Assembly: GCA_964016875.1 (NCBI GenBank)
Contig: OZ024734.1
Location: forward strand, 56,313,496-56,377,495
Length of the DNA: 64,000 nt
DNA from: Fallopia convolvulus
Taxonomy: Eukaryota > Streptophyta > Magnoliopsida > Caryophyllales > Polygonaceae
Direction: 5' to 3'
This document shows positions 45,337-57,286 of this stretch, in pieces (within the stretch, counting starts at the first letter, position 1; each line of letters starts with the position of its first letter). The position numbers were made by a program, and so were the translations under genes. The notes below the pieces were generated by a model. It did no database searches. It worked only from the letters and a program-made list of their open reading frames with translations, and was not told where the DNA came from.

Positions 45337-46659
45337 TATGCAAGGCAAAATTGATTTGTTTTATTTGCCTATATCAAGCGCTTAATCCGCTTATTATCTC
45401 CGGGGTCCAATCCATCTTCTTCTCCGGTCGATCATCCATGTTTGAATTTATACAAAAAAAATTAATGTTTTATTGGCCTATTACAATTGAATTTGATATG
45501 AATTATACTATTGATTTGTTTTAGTTTAATCTCAATAGTTGTTCTTATTATTATAATTGTTATTATAGTATTGAATTATACTATGAATACTTTTTCTTCC
45601 AGTTGAGCAATGATTACAACTATTAATTTTATTCATGAACTGGATGTATATAAAAAAGAAGATAAATTAAAAATTACGTGTTCAATGCATACATGTGTGA
45701 GATGTTATCAACTTTCGTGATAAGATTCAAATTATTGGCAAAGAGATGATCTTTGTAGATGAGAAGGTTTTATTTCTTTTCTTAAATTCACGATTTTGCA
45801 AAAATATTTCTTCTAATGTGATTTATCTACTATAATATGTATAATAAGTATTAATTATTTTTCTTTGTGTTTTTCCAAGGACGTAAAATTAATGCTTTTA
45901 TGTATACATTAGTCGCTGAAAGATTTTTACATATTGGAGAAGATGACATTTTATTATTATCAAACTTTTAGTTAATCAATGTTGTTGGTGGTTTTCGTTC
46001 TACACATCTTCCTCACAAATGTCAAAACAATAGATTATCAGTTTATCACCAACGTATTTCATGGGCCACTTTTTAATATATGTATGATTTTGTTTTTGAC
46101 GAATGAGTACGGAACAAGTTTGCATAATAACTTTTTTAATTAGTATAAACCATATTTTTAATAAATTTTTTTTAAATTAATTTCGAATTTTTTTATTAAT
46201 TTTTTGTTTATAAGTATGTTAACTGTTTTAATTAATATTGATCATATTTTTCATATTAATTTCGGATTTTTCAATATTAATTTTCTATTCATAAGAATGA
46301 TTTTAAATTTCCATCCATAATTATGTTGGATTTTATATATTAATTTTTTATTTATAAATATGGCAGTTAAATGTAATATTTTTATTATAATTTAATGTCA
46401 ATCACCATATTTTTAGTTATAAAATATTTATATCAATATTGTATCCATAAATATGCCCACTTTTTTAATCCATATGGAGTATGGACCATGTTTTTAATGG
46501 TAGAATTTATATTAAATAATAGATTTTCTTATATTAAGTTTTCATTCACAAGTACGACAATTTTATAAATTTTTTATCCATAAACATGTAGATTTTTTAT
46601 ACTAATTTTCTATTAATAAGTATGATAATATTTTAATTAATGTCGGTATAGATATATGA
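45337..46659. other. AT-rich stretch without recognised genes
   Basis: 1.3 kb of strongly AT-rich DNA within Helitron 3. Short frames only. A stretch near 45860-46070 has somewhat more balanced composition, but I see no domain. Confidence 0.5.
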
Positions 46660-47965
46660 AAAAGAGTCACGTGCGAATGGGCGCCTAGGTGCGAAATAAG
46701 AATAAATCTCGATCGTCCATTCCAAAAAATCAACGTCCCTGATTAAACATTCATTTAAAAAAATAAAAAACGGCACGGACGAATTTTTCTCGTATTATTC
46801 GCGTATTTTTCAATAAAATACGACATGGACGAATTTTTCCCGAATTATTCACGAATTTTTCGAAAAATACGTTTTTATGAGACGCGCCCAGTTTGTTCAT
46901 CAGAAATAGCGATTTGTTCATCACAAACGAGCATTTGTTCATCAGAAACTAGCATTTGTTCATCACAAAATAACATTTTGTGCATAAGAAACTAACATTT
47001 GTTCATCAGAAACTAGCATTTGTGCATAAGAAACTAGCATTTGTTCATCACAAAATAGCATTTGTTCATCAGAAACTAGCATTTGTTCATCAGAAACTAG
47101 CATTTGTTCATCACAAAATAGCATTTTGTGCATAAGAAACTAACATTTGTTCATCAGAAACTAGCATTTTGTGCATAAGAAACTAACATTTGTTCATCAG
47201 AAACTAGCATTTGTGCATAAGAAACCAATGAACAAATATGAATATAACAATGAACAAATCCACAATGTTGATGAACAAATCCACAATGTTGATGAACAAA
47301 TCCACATTGTTGATGAACAAATCCACAATACTGATGAACAAATCCACATTGTTGATGAACAAATCCACAATACTGATGAACAAATCCACAATATTGATGA
47401 ACAAATATGCACAAACCGATGAACAAATATGCCAAAATCATTGAACAAATATGTATATAGCAATTAACAAATCCACAATGTTGATGAACAAATCCACATT
47501 GTTTATGAACAAATTGATGTTATTAATAAACAAATATGCACAAACCGATGAACAAATATGTCAAAACCAATGAACAAATATTAATATAACAATGAACAAA
47601 TATGCATAAATTAATGAACAAATTGATGTTACAAATGAACAAATATGCACAAAACCGATGAACAAAAATGCCAAAACCAATGAACAAATATGTCAAAACC
47701 AATGAACAAATCCACAATGTTGATGAACAAATCCACATTGTTGATGAACAAATCCACAATACTGATGAACAAATCCACAGTGTTGATGAACAAATCTGGG
47801 CCGTTTTTTTTCAAAAATACGCGAATAATTCGCCAATAATTCGTCCGTGCCGTTTTTTTCCCCTTTTAAGTGAAATGATCAGCGCCTTTGATTTTTCTTG
47901 ATCCAACGGCTCCTGTTCTTTCTTATTTTGCACCTGGGCGCCCCTTCTCACCTGAACCGGACTCT
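46660..47965. mobile_element. Foldback MULE-like MITE, copy 2 (21-bp inverted arrays)
   Basis: Same family as 43284-44534: left end GAGTCACGTGCGAATGGG, right end inverse with GGGCGCC. An imperfect flanking duplication (AGATATATG / AGATATGTT) is possible. The left half holds about 14 copies of a 21-bp unit GCATTTGTTCATCAGAAACTA and variants (46900-47220). The right half (47250-47810) holds 21-bp units AATCCACAATGTTGATGAACA. Both share the 12-mer TGATGAACAAAT on opposite strands. Frames through the right half read seven-residue repeats (VDEQIHN), a direct result of the 21-bp period; I do not call them genes. Confidence 0.8.
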
Positions 47966-48448
47966 AGATATGTTGTGTTTTATAATATATTAATTTTCTA
48001 TTCATATGTATCTTGATTTTTATATTATGATCCCTTAATAAATAAATAAATAATTATTGATCCCTTAATGTTAAACCGGTTGACCGCGTCGGTTTAGTCG
48101 GGTTAAGTTCGGTCATTTCAAGTTCGGTTGAGTGCGGGTGCATGTCGTTAAAATTTGTGAGTTGATTGGGTCAATTCATTATATTGCAGCTTTTGTACAG
48201 GTTCAGATCAACCCAACGAGTTAAGAACGTTAACGTTCTTATGATTATTACATAAATATTACAAATAATATTTTAAGAATAAGATAATATTTGTATACAT
48301 TTTAATAATAAGATATATTATTATAATTAACTTAATTATTTTTAATATTTTATATTATATAAATTATAATACCTATATATCATATTTAAATAACATATTA
48401 CAATTTCTATTAAAAAAGCCCCCGGGCAAGGCCCGGGTCATCAACTAG

Positions 48449-49270
48449 TTTAAAACTAAAACCGGAAATATAGAAGTTCTAACCGGCTTTTACAATTTAT
48501 TTAGCAAACCGGCTATAAAAGCGGGTCTAAGTTTCCCATGACATTATCCACTCCATGCTCACTATCTATATCATTTAAGAGTCCATAAATGCGAGAAACA
48601 TGTACGGGAAAAGCGGTCGTGCTCCGGTATTGTCGGATGGAGTTACAGAAGGCATCTCTCACCATTAAAATAACATAACAACTATGCACTACCCTTTGAT
48701 TTTAGTTTGCACTTTTCTTTTAATAAATAATTATAAAACAAGACAATTTATTTTCTTCTCACGTGACCTCGATTTCCAATCGGTCCGTAGTTTTCCAACC
48801 ACGGCCTGCCTCCCGTACCGTCCCTTCCTCCTCACTCTTCCTTCCCCTATGTAGACCAACACATTAGGGCTTGTTGTCTCCTTGCTCCATCGTGCCCTAG
48901 TTGCTCCACCGTACCTGTGCCATACCGAGTTTTGTTTGATTGTTGTACTTGGAGTTCTGTTACATTACAAGTTAATCTTGCATAATATACAATCTGTGTT
49001 TTTTAGTTGACATATTGAAATAAAGTCCATTTACGGATTTACCTATAAACTTGACATCACTTGAATAGATTGATAAAGACTATTTCTCATGTCTAAGCAG
49101 TCAAATTCTATAAAAACCAAAAACAAATTTATAAACGGGTATGCACACAATTATTCAACATGTCGAAAAGAAAGCAAAATTTCTTGCAGACATATGTAAT
49201 CATCAATATCCATCCTTCAGTAATTCGTTAAAAATTAAAATTTACTCAGGCTCTTTTAACTTATACTAAA
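48449..49270. other. Unassigned intergenic DNA
   Basis: No gene or element border recognised; moderately AT-rich. Confidence 0.4.
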
Positions 49271-49430
49271 ATGGCGTGCAAAGTTTGGTTGCACACAAGG
49301 TAGTGACGTGCACTGTACTTGTGCACACAAGGCATAGCGTGCACTGTTCTTGTACACACAAATTTCGTGCGTGCAGAATGCTTTTGCACACAATTTCCTT
49401 GTGTGCAAAACTGTGTTGCACACTCGGAGC
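49271..49430. repeat. 32-bp-period array of TTGCACACAA palindromic words
   Basis: The word GCACACAA (or a close variant) begins at 49291, 49323, 49354, 49386 and 49418 (steps 32, 31, 32, 32), with a second word GTGCA/GTGCG in each unit. Full forms read TTGTGCACACAA, a near-palindrome. Its plan (palindromic core plus fixed spacer) is like the MULE-B arrays, but its sequence is different. Confidence 0.75.
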
Positions 49431-51700
49431 GTACGTGGCTATTGAGTTGCGAAAATTGTTAAATTGATATATCTCGGAATGTCGACTACGGAACTAATCT
49501 TCGTTGCTTCTTTTATTATCACTCGATATGTTTCAAGCAGTGAGAATTTGAAGCTTTTTTTAGTGTGAAATAGGGTTGGTCGGTTGGAGCAGTAAAGAAA
49601 GAGAGGAGGGAGGGGGGAGTGAATTTGGACTAATTTTATAATTTTTCATAAATTAAATGTTGCATACTAATTTTATGGGCGGTGCATAACATGAACCTAA
49701 AATAACGTTATTTTTAGAGAAATTTCGGATGATACCCTGAGTTTTGTACTTTTCCAATGGTACCCTAAAGTTTTTATCCTAATTCGTCCCGTGCCCTTTC
49801 TTACAATTCTCCCTATATACTTTTTGAGCAGCAATCTCTTCATTAAAAATTTAGCCACTTGGCATGATATTTAGGTGACATATGTCCTATCCCACTAATC
49901 CCCACGTTTTGAATTGCATTTCAGTTTTCTTCTGTATTGTATTTTAAGTTGTGCTTCACCGTAATTGAGCTCTCCAATTGATTCATAGCTCACCCCTCCC
50001 CTCCTTGACCTAACCTTCATCGTCTTCTTTACCGCGTCCTCAGTTTCTCTGGTTGTCCTCTACATTCTTTCGAGACCGGCTAACTTTACCGACGTCTTTT
50101 TCCATCGGCGTAGCTACCGACGCTCCTTCAATTCAAAGAGGCACTTCTCTATTTTCCGGAATTTCACCGCATCTTATCTCTTCTCCACTTCACCGGTTGC
50201 TTCTCCACGTGTGATTCAATGATCGTCTCATTTTCAGTCGCTGAGTTATCTAAGCACCCTTGTATGGAGCCGCCCAACTATCGGCTGAACTTATTTTGTT
50301 GCCTCGGTTGTTAGGTTTGATTTCCCCTCTTCAAAAATCTCTTTGTATTTTTGACTTTTAATAACTGCTCCTAACAATCTCCCATTCCATTGGCAAAGCA
50401 ACTCTCCACCAATTCTACACCTCAGACGGTTTCCAGGCCTCGACGATAATGTCACTATGAGAGTTATTGACAATTTCGACCCTAAACCCCAGAAGATCAC
50501 TGTCATGTCCCGTATTGGTAACACCCTTTTTCCATCTTCCTCTATTTCTTTGCTTGATTGATTCATAACTAAGTTTTTTTGAGTTGGATTTTAATTTCCA
50601 TTTAACTTTGTGAACTTGTAGGAAGTGGGTATTTGATGTTTTGGTCGATTTGTGAGGCTCTTGGTAGGTTTTTCTCCTTCTGGCTTCTTTGGGCATTGTT
50701 TATTTAATTTGATTTTAGTGGTTCAAAATCCCTTTGTGATCCACTTCACAGTTATTGTGCTAATTCTTTCTTATTTTTGCTCTTCTTATTGACTTTTGGT
50801 GACTCTGGATTTCTATTGATATATTTCTTCGATGTTATGGATCTTATGTTTATGTCTCAAACATGTATCCTAATTTATTGAAAAATATTTAGCCATATTT
50901 CAAGCATAATATTTTAATTTATTAATCATTTGGGTTTGATCGTTGAAGGTTTTTGGCATCTTTTGTTCAAGTTATCCTTGGTGATGGCAAGGTGTTCAGA
51001 AGGAGAGGATGGAGAATACTTTGAGCCTTTGAGGTTGGAACAAAATTTTGGCCAATGTTATTCTTAGGGTTTATCGCTCATTATGTTTTTTTTAAATTTA
51101 ACATATTTTTATTGAACGTTTTGCGTCTGTAGCTGAGGTAATAATGTTTGCCAATAGGCAGCACATAATTGGTACAGAAGGTAAGATGAAGTTCCTGAAT
51201 TAACAAATCCCGCACCAATTGCTTCACCACACCACACTTGGATCACTTCAATCTCCGGTGAGTTTTTCCGTTCTAGCAATTAAAACTAATGAAATTTTGA
51301 TTTGATTGCAATTGTTGGTATTTTGAGTGCTCAATTCCAATTTGGATTGTTTTTGGGTTCTCTATTTTGTAAATTAATTTTAAACTACAATTGCTGAATT
51401 AAGTTTTGTTCAAATCTCCTTGGTTTGTGATGTTTGTCTCTCTTTGTGTTTTTTATGAACCTCCTTTGACAAATTCTAATCAACATGGGGCCACGAAGTA
51501 CCCGGTCCGGATGTAGAGCGGTGTCCGACCGATCGAACCGGGCGAGCCAAAAGGCAAGACCAAAAAAAAAAAACATTTGTGCTAGCATTGTTACTCTTTG
51601 TGATAATGTTGATAAGTGCTAGCATTTTGTGCACTCTGTGTTAATGTTTGACTTTGACTGACCAAAATCACAGACGAGTGTTTGAGAGTTAGCATTTGAC
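49431..51700. other. Unassigned region, possible captured exon fragment
   Basis: No convincing gene. A plus-strand frame of about 54 codons at roughly 50360-50519 ends at a possible splice donor (ATTG|GTAACA) and reads protein-like sequence (SNSPPILHLRRFPG, VIDNFDPKPQKITVM), but I do not recognise it. The opposite strand is also open there. A 75-bp GC-rich patch followed by A12 at 51497-51573 resembles a retroposed tail. Confidence 0.3.
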
Positions 51701-52300
51701 TTTGGGAGGGCAATTTAGCAAACTCTTGAGATCTTGAAAAGACGTCGTTTTGATGTTTGGTTAGCTTGTCTTATTCTTGGTAAGTCTGTTTTGTCTGTTG
51801 GATTTCCCATTTCATCATCTTCATATATTTTGGGGCTTTTATTTTGGTGCACCCCCCATTTTTCATAATAAGGCACCTATATAAAAAAATTCTAAAACTT
51901 ACAACTCTACCCCAAACACAATTTCTACTCTCTCTTTCACTTCCTTCTTCACTCTCTCATTCACTCTTCTCCCTACCTTATTCAAACTTCAATTTCATCC
52001 CTAAACAAGCTTGAGTTTTACAAATTACAACCTATTTCATCCATAAACAAGGTAAGACTCTTCTTCTTCATTGAACTTTATGCTAAAAATTCATGATTTG
52101 GTGAGGTTTAAGAATAAATTGTTTGGAATTAGGGTTTAGGTTTAGGCAAGTTTTTAGATCCATGAAATAGGGCATTTACTTAGACAAGTGTTGAGGATGC
52201 TATAGCCGTAATTGTTTGAATGATTCTCGAGCTTTACGGCTAAATACGAGAAAAGGTTGAAGACGATTGCAGAAATGCGGGAGGTTGAAGACGACTTTCT
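51701..52300 (+). promoter_or_regulatory. Putative promoter and leader of PMD-B
   Basis: A TATA-like CTATATAAAAAA at about 51887 precedes a C/T-rich leader. A possible donor AAG|GTAAGA at about 52051 pairs with the acceptor TTTCAG directly before ATG 52621, which would place the first motif cluster in a 5' UTR intron. Inference from patterns only. Confidence 0.4.
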
Positions 52301-52435
52301 GGCCGTTATGGCCAGAAAGCTTCTGGCCGTTACGACCCAGCCACTTCTGGCCGTAACGGCCAAGCTTCTTCGGGCCGTAACGGCCAAGCCTCTTCGGGCC
52401 GTAACGGCCGAGCCACTTCTGGCCGTAACGGCCAA
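52301..52435. repeat. MULE-B motif cluster 1: six GGCCGTTACGGCC units, 24-bp period
   Basis: Cores begin at 52301, 52325, 52349, 52373, 52397 and 52421, exactly 24 bp apart, upstream of the PMD-B start codon. Confidence 0.95.
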
Positions 52436-52470
52436 AACACTTCAGCCTTTTGGGTTGTATCGTCTCTTCT

Positions 52471-52640
52471 GTACTGAGAAATCTGTATTGTCTCTTCTGC
52501 TTTACTATTTCAGTTTCAGATGGGAGATAGGTCGATTCTGTATGGACCCTTCTGATCCCGTTTGTTCTGTCTCTTCTGTACTAAGAAATCTGTATTGACC
52601 GTTTTGATTAACTGTTTCAGATGGGAGATAGGTCTATTCG
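52471..52640. repeat. About 105-bp direct duplication at the PMD-B start
   Basis: The phrase from GTACTGAGAAATCTGTATTG to CAGATGGGAGATAGGTC occurs at 52471-52535 and again at 52575-52635, so the splice acceptor and start codon are duplicated. ATG 52621 is chosen because it opens the long frame. Confidence 0.7.
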
Positions 52641-54743
52641 TCATCGTCGCCGAGATGCATTGAGAGAGGCTGTGTCACAGCCAGATCCTCAGATAGAGGG
52701 ACTAGACGACGTACATGTCGAGCCGGTGGACCAGGTGCAGGTTGCGGCTCCCCCGAACCAGGAGGATCGTCGTGATTATAGTACTGTGTATACTAGGCAG
52801 CGTCGACGGTGCTCTTCACAGCCAGTTATTATTCATAGTGCCGAGCTGGAGGATGAGGCGGTAGAGGATCCGACGTCGACGCACGGGAGTCAGGCTCGAC
52901 GGTCGAGGACTGCGAGTCAGTCTTCACGGTCTCGCGCTAGAGGCCGAGGTCGGACTCAGGCCGAGGCTACAGGCGGTGGAGTTGATGCGACTCGAGTTGG
53001 TCCTTCGTCTATCCAGGGTCATAGGAGACGCGCCGGCCGGATGAACATTCGTCCGTTTCTGACCGATCTTGTACCCGGTGGCCCACAGATTCCGGAGTTG
53101 CTACTTGGATTTGAGGAGCATGTCGCCCACCACATCTATCCTGGCCGGGTACGTATTAACCTTCTGTTATACGTTTGATCTTATTTGAATTATTGTTGCA
53201 TAGGAGCGTGTTGGGTTTAGGATTCATGGACGTACTTCCCAACTATCTAAATGGATGCCGGTTGGGGAGGGCGGTTGGGTTAACATAGTTAGGCATAGTG
53301 GACTTGCTCATCTACAAGACCTCATGTATAGCCGCATTCATACTCCGTTGATTGTGACATTTCTCGAGCGATGGCAGTCAGAGACGAGCTCGTTCCATAT
53401 GCCTTGGGGAGAGATGACGATCACGCTGCATGATGTGGCACTTATCCTCGGTCTGAGGATTGATGGAGATGCAGTTATTCTTCCACCTAATGAGCGGAAT
53501 CTGAAGCAGGGAGAGTTGAGGGAGCTGTAGAGATCACAGTTTCTGGAGTTGTTTGGGTTAGATGAGGTGTGGTTCAACAACCATTATGATAAGGGAGGGT
53601 TCACACATTCAGATCTGAAGGACGTATGCGAGAGGCGGATCGATGAGCGGGCTGATTCGAAGATTCCAACAGCGGGTATTCTGATGTTTCTACTGGCGTC
53701 CACATTATTTCCAGATAGGTCACAGCATCAGATTCCTCTTTCATATATCACCCTAGTGCGAGATGTCATGGCAATGAATGACATGTCATGGGGTTCAGCC
53801 ATGCTCTCTTATTTGTATCGAGGGCTCGGTGAGTGCACACGATCGGGCGCCCGTCAGATGGGTGTTTGTACCACACTCTTACAGGTAAGTGATTGTTTCT
53901 ACTATGTCAATTATGTACATTAAAGAAGTTTATAATTCTCTTATAATTTCTATGTAGGCTTGGATCTTCTTGTACTTTCCTGCCTTTCGCCCTGCTGACG
54001 ATCCGGCTTGGGAAGGCGGTGTACCGTGGGCCGCGAGATGGGGAGATGGTGGATCACTTAATGTTACGCACAACTTCAGAGCGGAGCTAGATCATATGAC
54101 TGCGACAGATGTAAGTACATAGAAAATGCAACTTATAAATATTGTTTTGTTTAGGTTATAATCTATATTAAAACTGTTATGCTTTAGGTTGATTGGTCAC
54201 CATATGGAGTGTTAGATTTCAGTGACACTCTAGCCGCTTCACGTTTCCACGGCGTGATATCTGTTCTTGATATCTCAGAGCTGTACATGCTTGATCGAGC
54301 CGCTAGGCAGTACCACCGTGTGCAGCAGATACCACGTTCGCCTATCCTGCCCCCGCACTGCCACACGACCAACATCCGTATGGAGTTACGTAGTGGAGTA
54401 TGATGCGTCTCTGTGGGTTTGGGATGCACAGAACTTCCACTCCATTACTTTAGATCTCATGGGACCTCCAGTGACGGATGACCCGTCGGCTTCTTCACCA
54501 TTCGCTATGACTCATATGTACGTGAGTCCACAGATTGGAGAGCAGATCTATTTACAGCGCATGCAGCGTGTGGTGGGTTATCTTACACCATTCGCTATGA
54601 CTCCCGATCGAGATCTGCGTGAGGCCATTAGGAGATCTATGATTGATCTAGGAGGACAGTGGCCCCCGCCAGAGGCCGGCCAGGGGAGTGGTTATGGACG
54701 CCACGACGACGACGACGATGATGATGATGATACCGCCATTTGA
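52621..54743 (+). pseudogene. Plant mobile domain (PMD) gene of MULE-B, broken
   Basis: Exons 52621-53148, 53204-53884, 53958-54110 and 54188-54743, all GT-AG. Exon 1 is basic and polar, with an Arg-Gly stretch and HHIYPGR at its end. Exon 2 carries the PMD core: WMPVGEGGWVNIVRHSG, ERWQSETSSFHMPWGEMTI, HDVALILGLRIDGDAV. Exon 3 reads AWIFLYFPAFRP, the conserved second half. Exon 4 ends in a run of nine Asp. An in-frame TAG at 53528-53530 and a frameshift near 54375-54400 break the frame. It is homologous to PMD-A. The stop lies four bases from the end of the convergent OTU frame. Confidence 0.8.
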
Positions 54744-55215
54744 TTTTTATGTTGTTTTGAGAATTCTCGTATGACTTATAGTCTTCCCCACACATGTCAA
54801 AGCACAACTGAATGCCGTTGCAACCAAGGAGCCCATCTCTGGAAGTGTAAACCAATAATCAATGGGGGCAAATCCATTATCAAAGAAATTAAGTCTTTGC
54901 CTCATTCTTTCAACCGTAGGCTCATAGAAACTACCCCTGAACCACCCTTCATGCTCATTGAGCGTATTAATCATGCTTTGACGCACTTGCCTCCAATTTT
55001 CTTGAGTGATGCCAAGAGAGTGTGCAACAACTCCATAACCACAATTTCCGTCCGGCGCAATATATGAAAAACCAGTGAAGTACGGCCTCATACACAAAGG
55101 GAGCTCATCCATGTATGGGAAAAGTGCTCTGCGGGTGGGCAGTGTCAGGGGTGTTGGTGGAGTCTGGGACACCCTCGAAGTATACGGTGTCAGGGGTGTT
55201 GGTGGAGTCTGGGGC

Positions 55216-55837
55216 ACCCTTGATGTGACCCTCGCTCGGCAAGGGGCGGATCTAGGCTCGAAACGTCCGGATCTTCTCCGACAAGGGTAACCGGATAAAT
55301 ACGAGACCACAAAAGTGGACTCGCGGGCCTCTAGTGCTCGTCGGAACGAGGGTTGGGCGAGGCAGAATCAAGGGTGAGGGAAAAGGGTTAGAAAGGGGTG
55401 ACGCCCGGGCCAAATAAGGAGGAATCTCGACTCTACTTAAACTTGGCTATTCATATTGGATGTGATTAATAAAAGGGGGTGTGGCTCCTTTATATAGAGG
55501 AGGCCACACAAAACCCTAGTTCTAAATGGGCTGGATTAGGGTTAGCAACATGCTAGGCCCAACATCCAAGCCCATAATACTAATAATAGTAACTGCTAAA
55601 AATAGAAAGTTGCAAACTAACCCTAATGGCCTAATGGGCCTTAATGGGCCGATCTCTTAAGCATAAGAGAACACACGTCCAAAATAGTAAAGACGGAATG
55701 TAAATGACGGAAATAGAAATAATAATATAAATAATACATAAATGATACTAAGTCCTAATCCAAGGGGTCTCCAAGGTCTAGGACGTCTCGGGTCCGTTTG
55801 AGTAGGGTCCGATCTAGGACAGAGTCGCATCAACCCT
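55216..55837 (-). mobile_element. Solo LTR (612 bp) with TSD ACCCT inside the transposase-OTU exon
   Basis: ACCCT at 55216-55220 is repeated at 55833-55837. The insert 55221-55832 starts TGATG and ends GCATCA on the plus strand. It carries a TATA-like TTTATATAGAGG on one side and no internal region. Removing insert and one duplication restores a continuous reading frame, so it came after the gene was coding. The parent family is not identified. Confidence 0.85.
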
Positions 55838-57201
55838 CAAAATAGTTGGTGAATTGGGGGTTCTCGGGTGTGTTGGTGGCTTGCCTCTAGGTTTCTTTGG
55901 CGGCATTTCATTTAAATCCTTATCAACATGCTCCCAATCACTAAGAAATCTTTTGTTAGGGCTATTCTTGGGCCGCCCCCTATGCTTCTTCTTCTCAGTT
56001 GTCGGTTCTCGCACAGTGGTCATCTCGGGGTAGACTATATTATATACAGCATTGGCACAATCATGTTGTAGATCGGCAGATATTTGTGGGAATGTGTTCG
56101 TGTAGAAGTCATCCATCAAACATTTTGCAACTCTGCCCTTGCACCCTTCAACATCCTCGTTCTATACTACTCTCTCTATGTCAAGGGTCCTCCAAAAAAC
56201 GTGCACTATAGTAAGAGGAATGGGAACCTCTAGAGTCACATACCGTGCAATAATATGGAAACAAGGCAAACCGTGTGTCACTGGTCTAGTACATGTACAC
56301 CTCATGTCAAAAGACACACCTTCACCCTTACGATACTCTTCTATCAGAAACTCCATGCACTTGTCAGAAACAGCGTACTTCAACTGCTTAAAAACATCAA
56401 CTGTGGCCAAATGAGACAGCGTCTTTAGACGACATGCATTGAAGGAGGTCCTTATGTTATTCACTTGGATCTCTACTGATGTATGGAATAGGTTAAATGT
56501 TGTATCTAAACGGCTGTTTGTAGTCTCAATCCAATGTTTCAAGGATGAGTGTTGTGCTTCTACCCTGCAATTCAGAATAACTATTAGCTCCCAAATGTTT
56601 AAAGGATGAGTGTTGTACACCTCATGACATAGATGTGCATTCCTGTTTGTTGTATTACACTCAAATGTCAATACCGTGTCTGTCCAAGCAGAAACAAATC
56701 TTGTCCTGTATGGATCAAGTCATTGTTTTCTGACATATTGCAGAAGACGCGACCACATAGACCATTTTGTTTCTAGCCTTGTCAACTCCCTTTCATAGTC
56801 ATCTATTGCCGTTTCCTTAAACAATACCCAAAAATCATTCGAAAAGTTTTTTGCACTTGTTGCATTCAACATTAGAGTCTTTGCTCTAGCTTCAATATTC
56901 TTCTCAATGTGCCGCCTACAAAGAAGGTGCTTCGATCTCGAAAACATCTTATCCAATAGATTCATCAAAGCCAGCTCACGATCTGTCACCAAACAGGTAG
57001 GCTCAATCTGAGCGAATGCACAAAGCTTTTGAAGTTGTTCCACGAACCAAGCAAAGTTTTCCTCCCTCTCAAAGGCCAAAAAAGCTCCGGCTATAGTGTA
57101 ATTCAGCCATGTTGAGGTAAATCCAACAATTTCTAAGAAAGGCATAACATACCTGTAGATTTAGGAAAGGATTAGGTGGGGATTTTAATTTTGTTTAAAC
57201 C

Positions 57202-57286
57202 AGCCGTAACGGCTAGAGACACTCCAGCCGTACCGGCCAGAGGCTCTCCAGCCGTAACGGCCGGATACAATCTGGCCGTTACGGTC
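57202..57286. repeat. MULE-B motif cluster 2: four units, 24-bp period (transposase intron 2)
   Basis: Cores at 57202, 57226, 57250 and 57274, wholly inside the intron between 57152 and 57357. Confidence 0.93.

Larger units (their letters stand above)
33860..48448 (+). mobile_element. Helitron 3, interrupted by four nested elements
   Basis: The 5' end TCAATATATATC follows A at 33859. The 3' end has the perfect hairpin CCCGGGCAAGGCCCGGG, then TCATCAACTAG (CTAG 48445-48448) and T. Sequence like Helitron 2 is present at 33860-33940, 43105-43283 and 48025-48448. Between these lie MULE-A (about 33940-43105), foldback element 1 (43284-44534), an hAT element (44863-45328) and foldback element 2 (46660-47965). 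Without the insertions, about 2.4 kb remain. The AT-rich 45337-46659 stretch shows no gene. Confidence 0.7.

Noticed and set aside
47171..47463. Open frames with seven-residue repeats (VDEQIHN and similar) on both strands
   Set aside because: They follow directly from the 21-bp tandem period of the foldback element and exist in several frames at once; no sign of a real gene.
50291..50696. Minus-strand 91-93 aa frames as a gene
   Set aside because: No recognisable domain, overlapping frames in both directions, no conserved start; kept only as a possible fragment.
51497..51560. tRNA or SINE B-box (GGTTCGATC on the minus strand)
   Set aside because: No A-box at a proper distance and no cloverleaf; too weak for a tRNA gene call.
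52301..52435. CRISPR-like regular repeats
   Set aside because: The constant palindromic part is 13 nt with only 11-nt spacers that are themselves similar, in a plant MULE with no cas genes; it is a tandem motif array.
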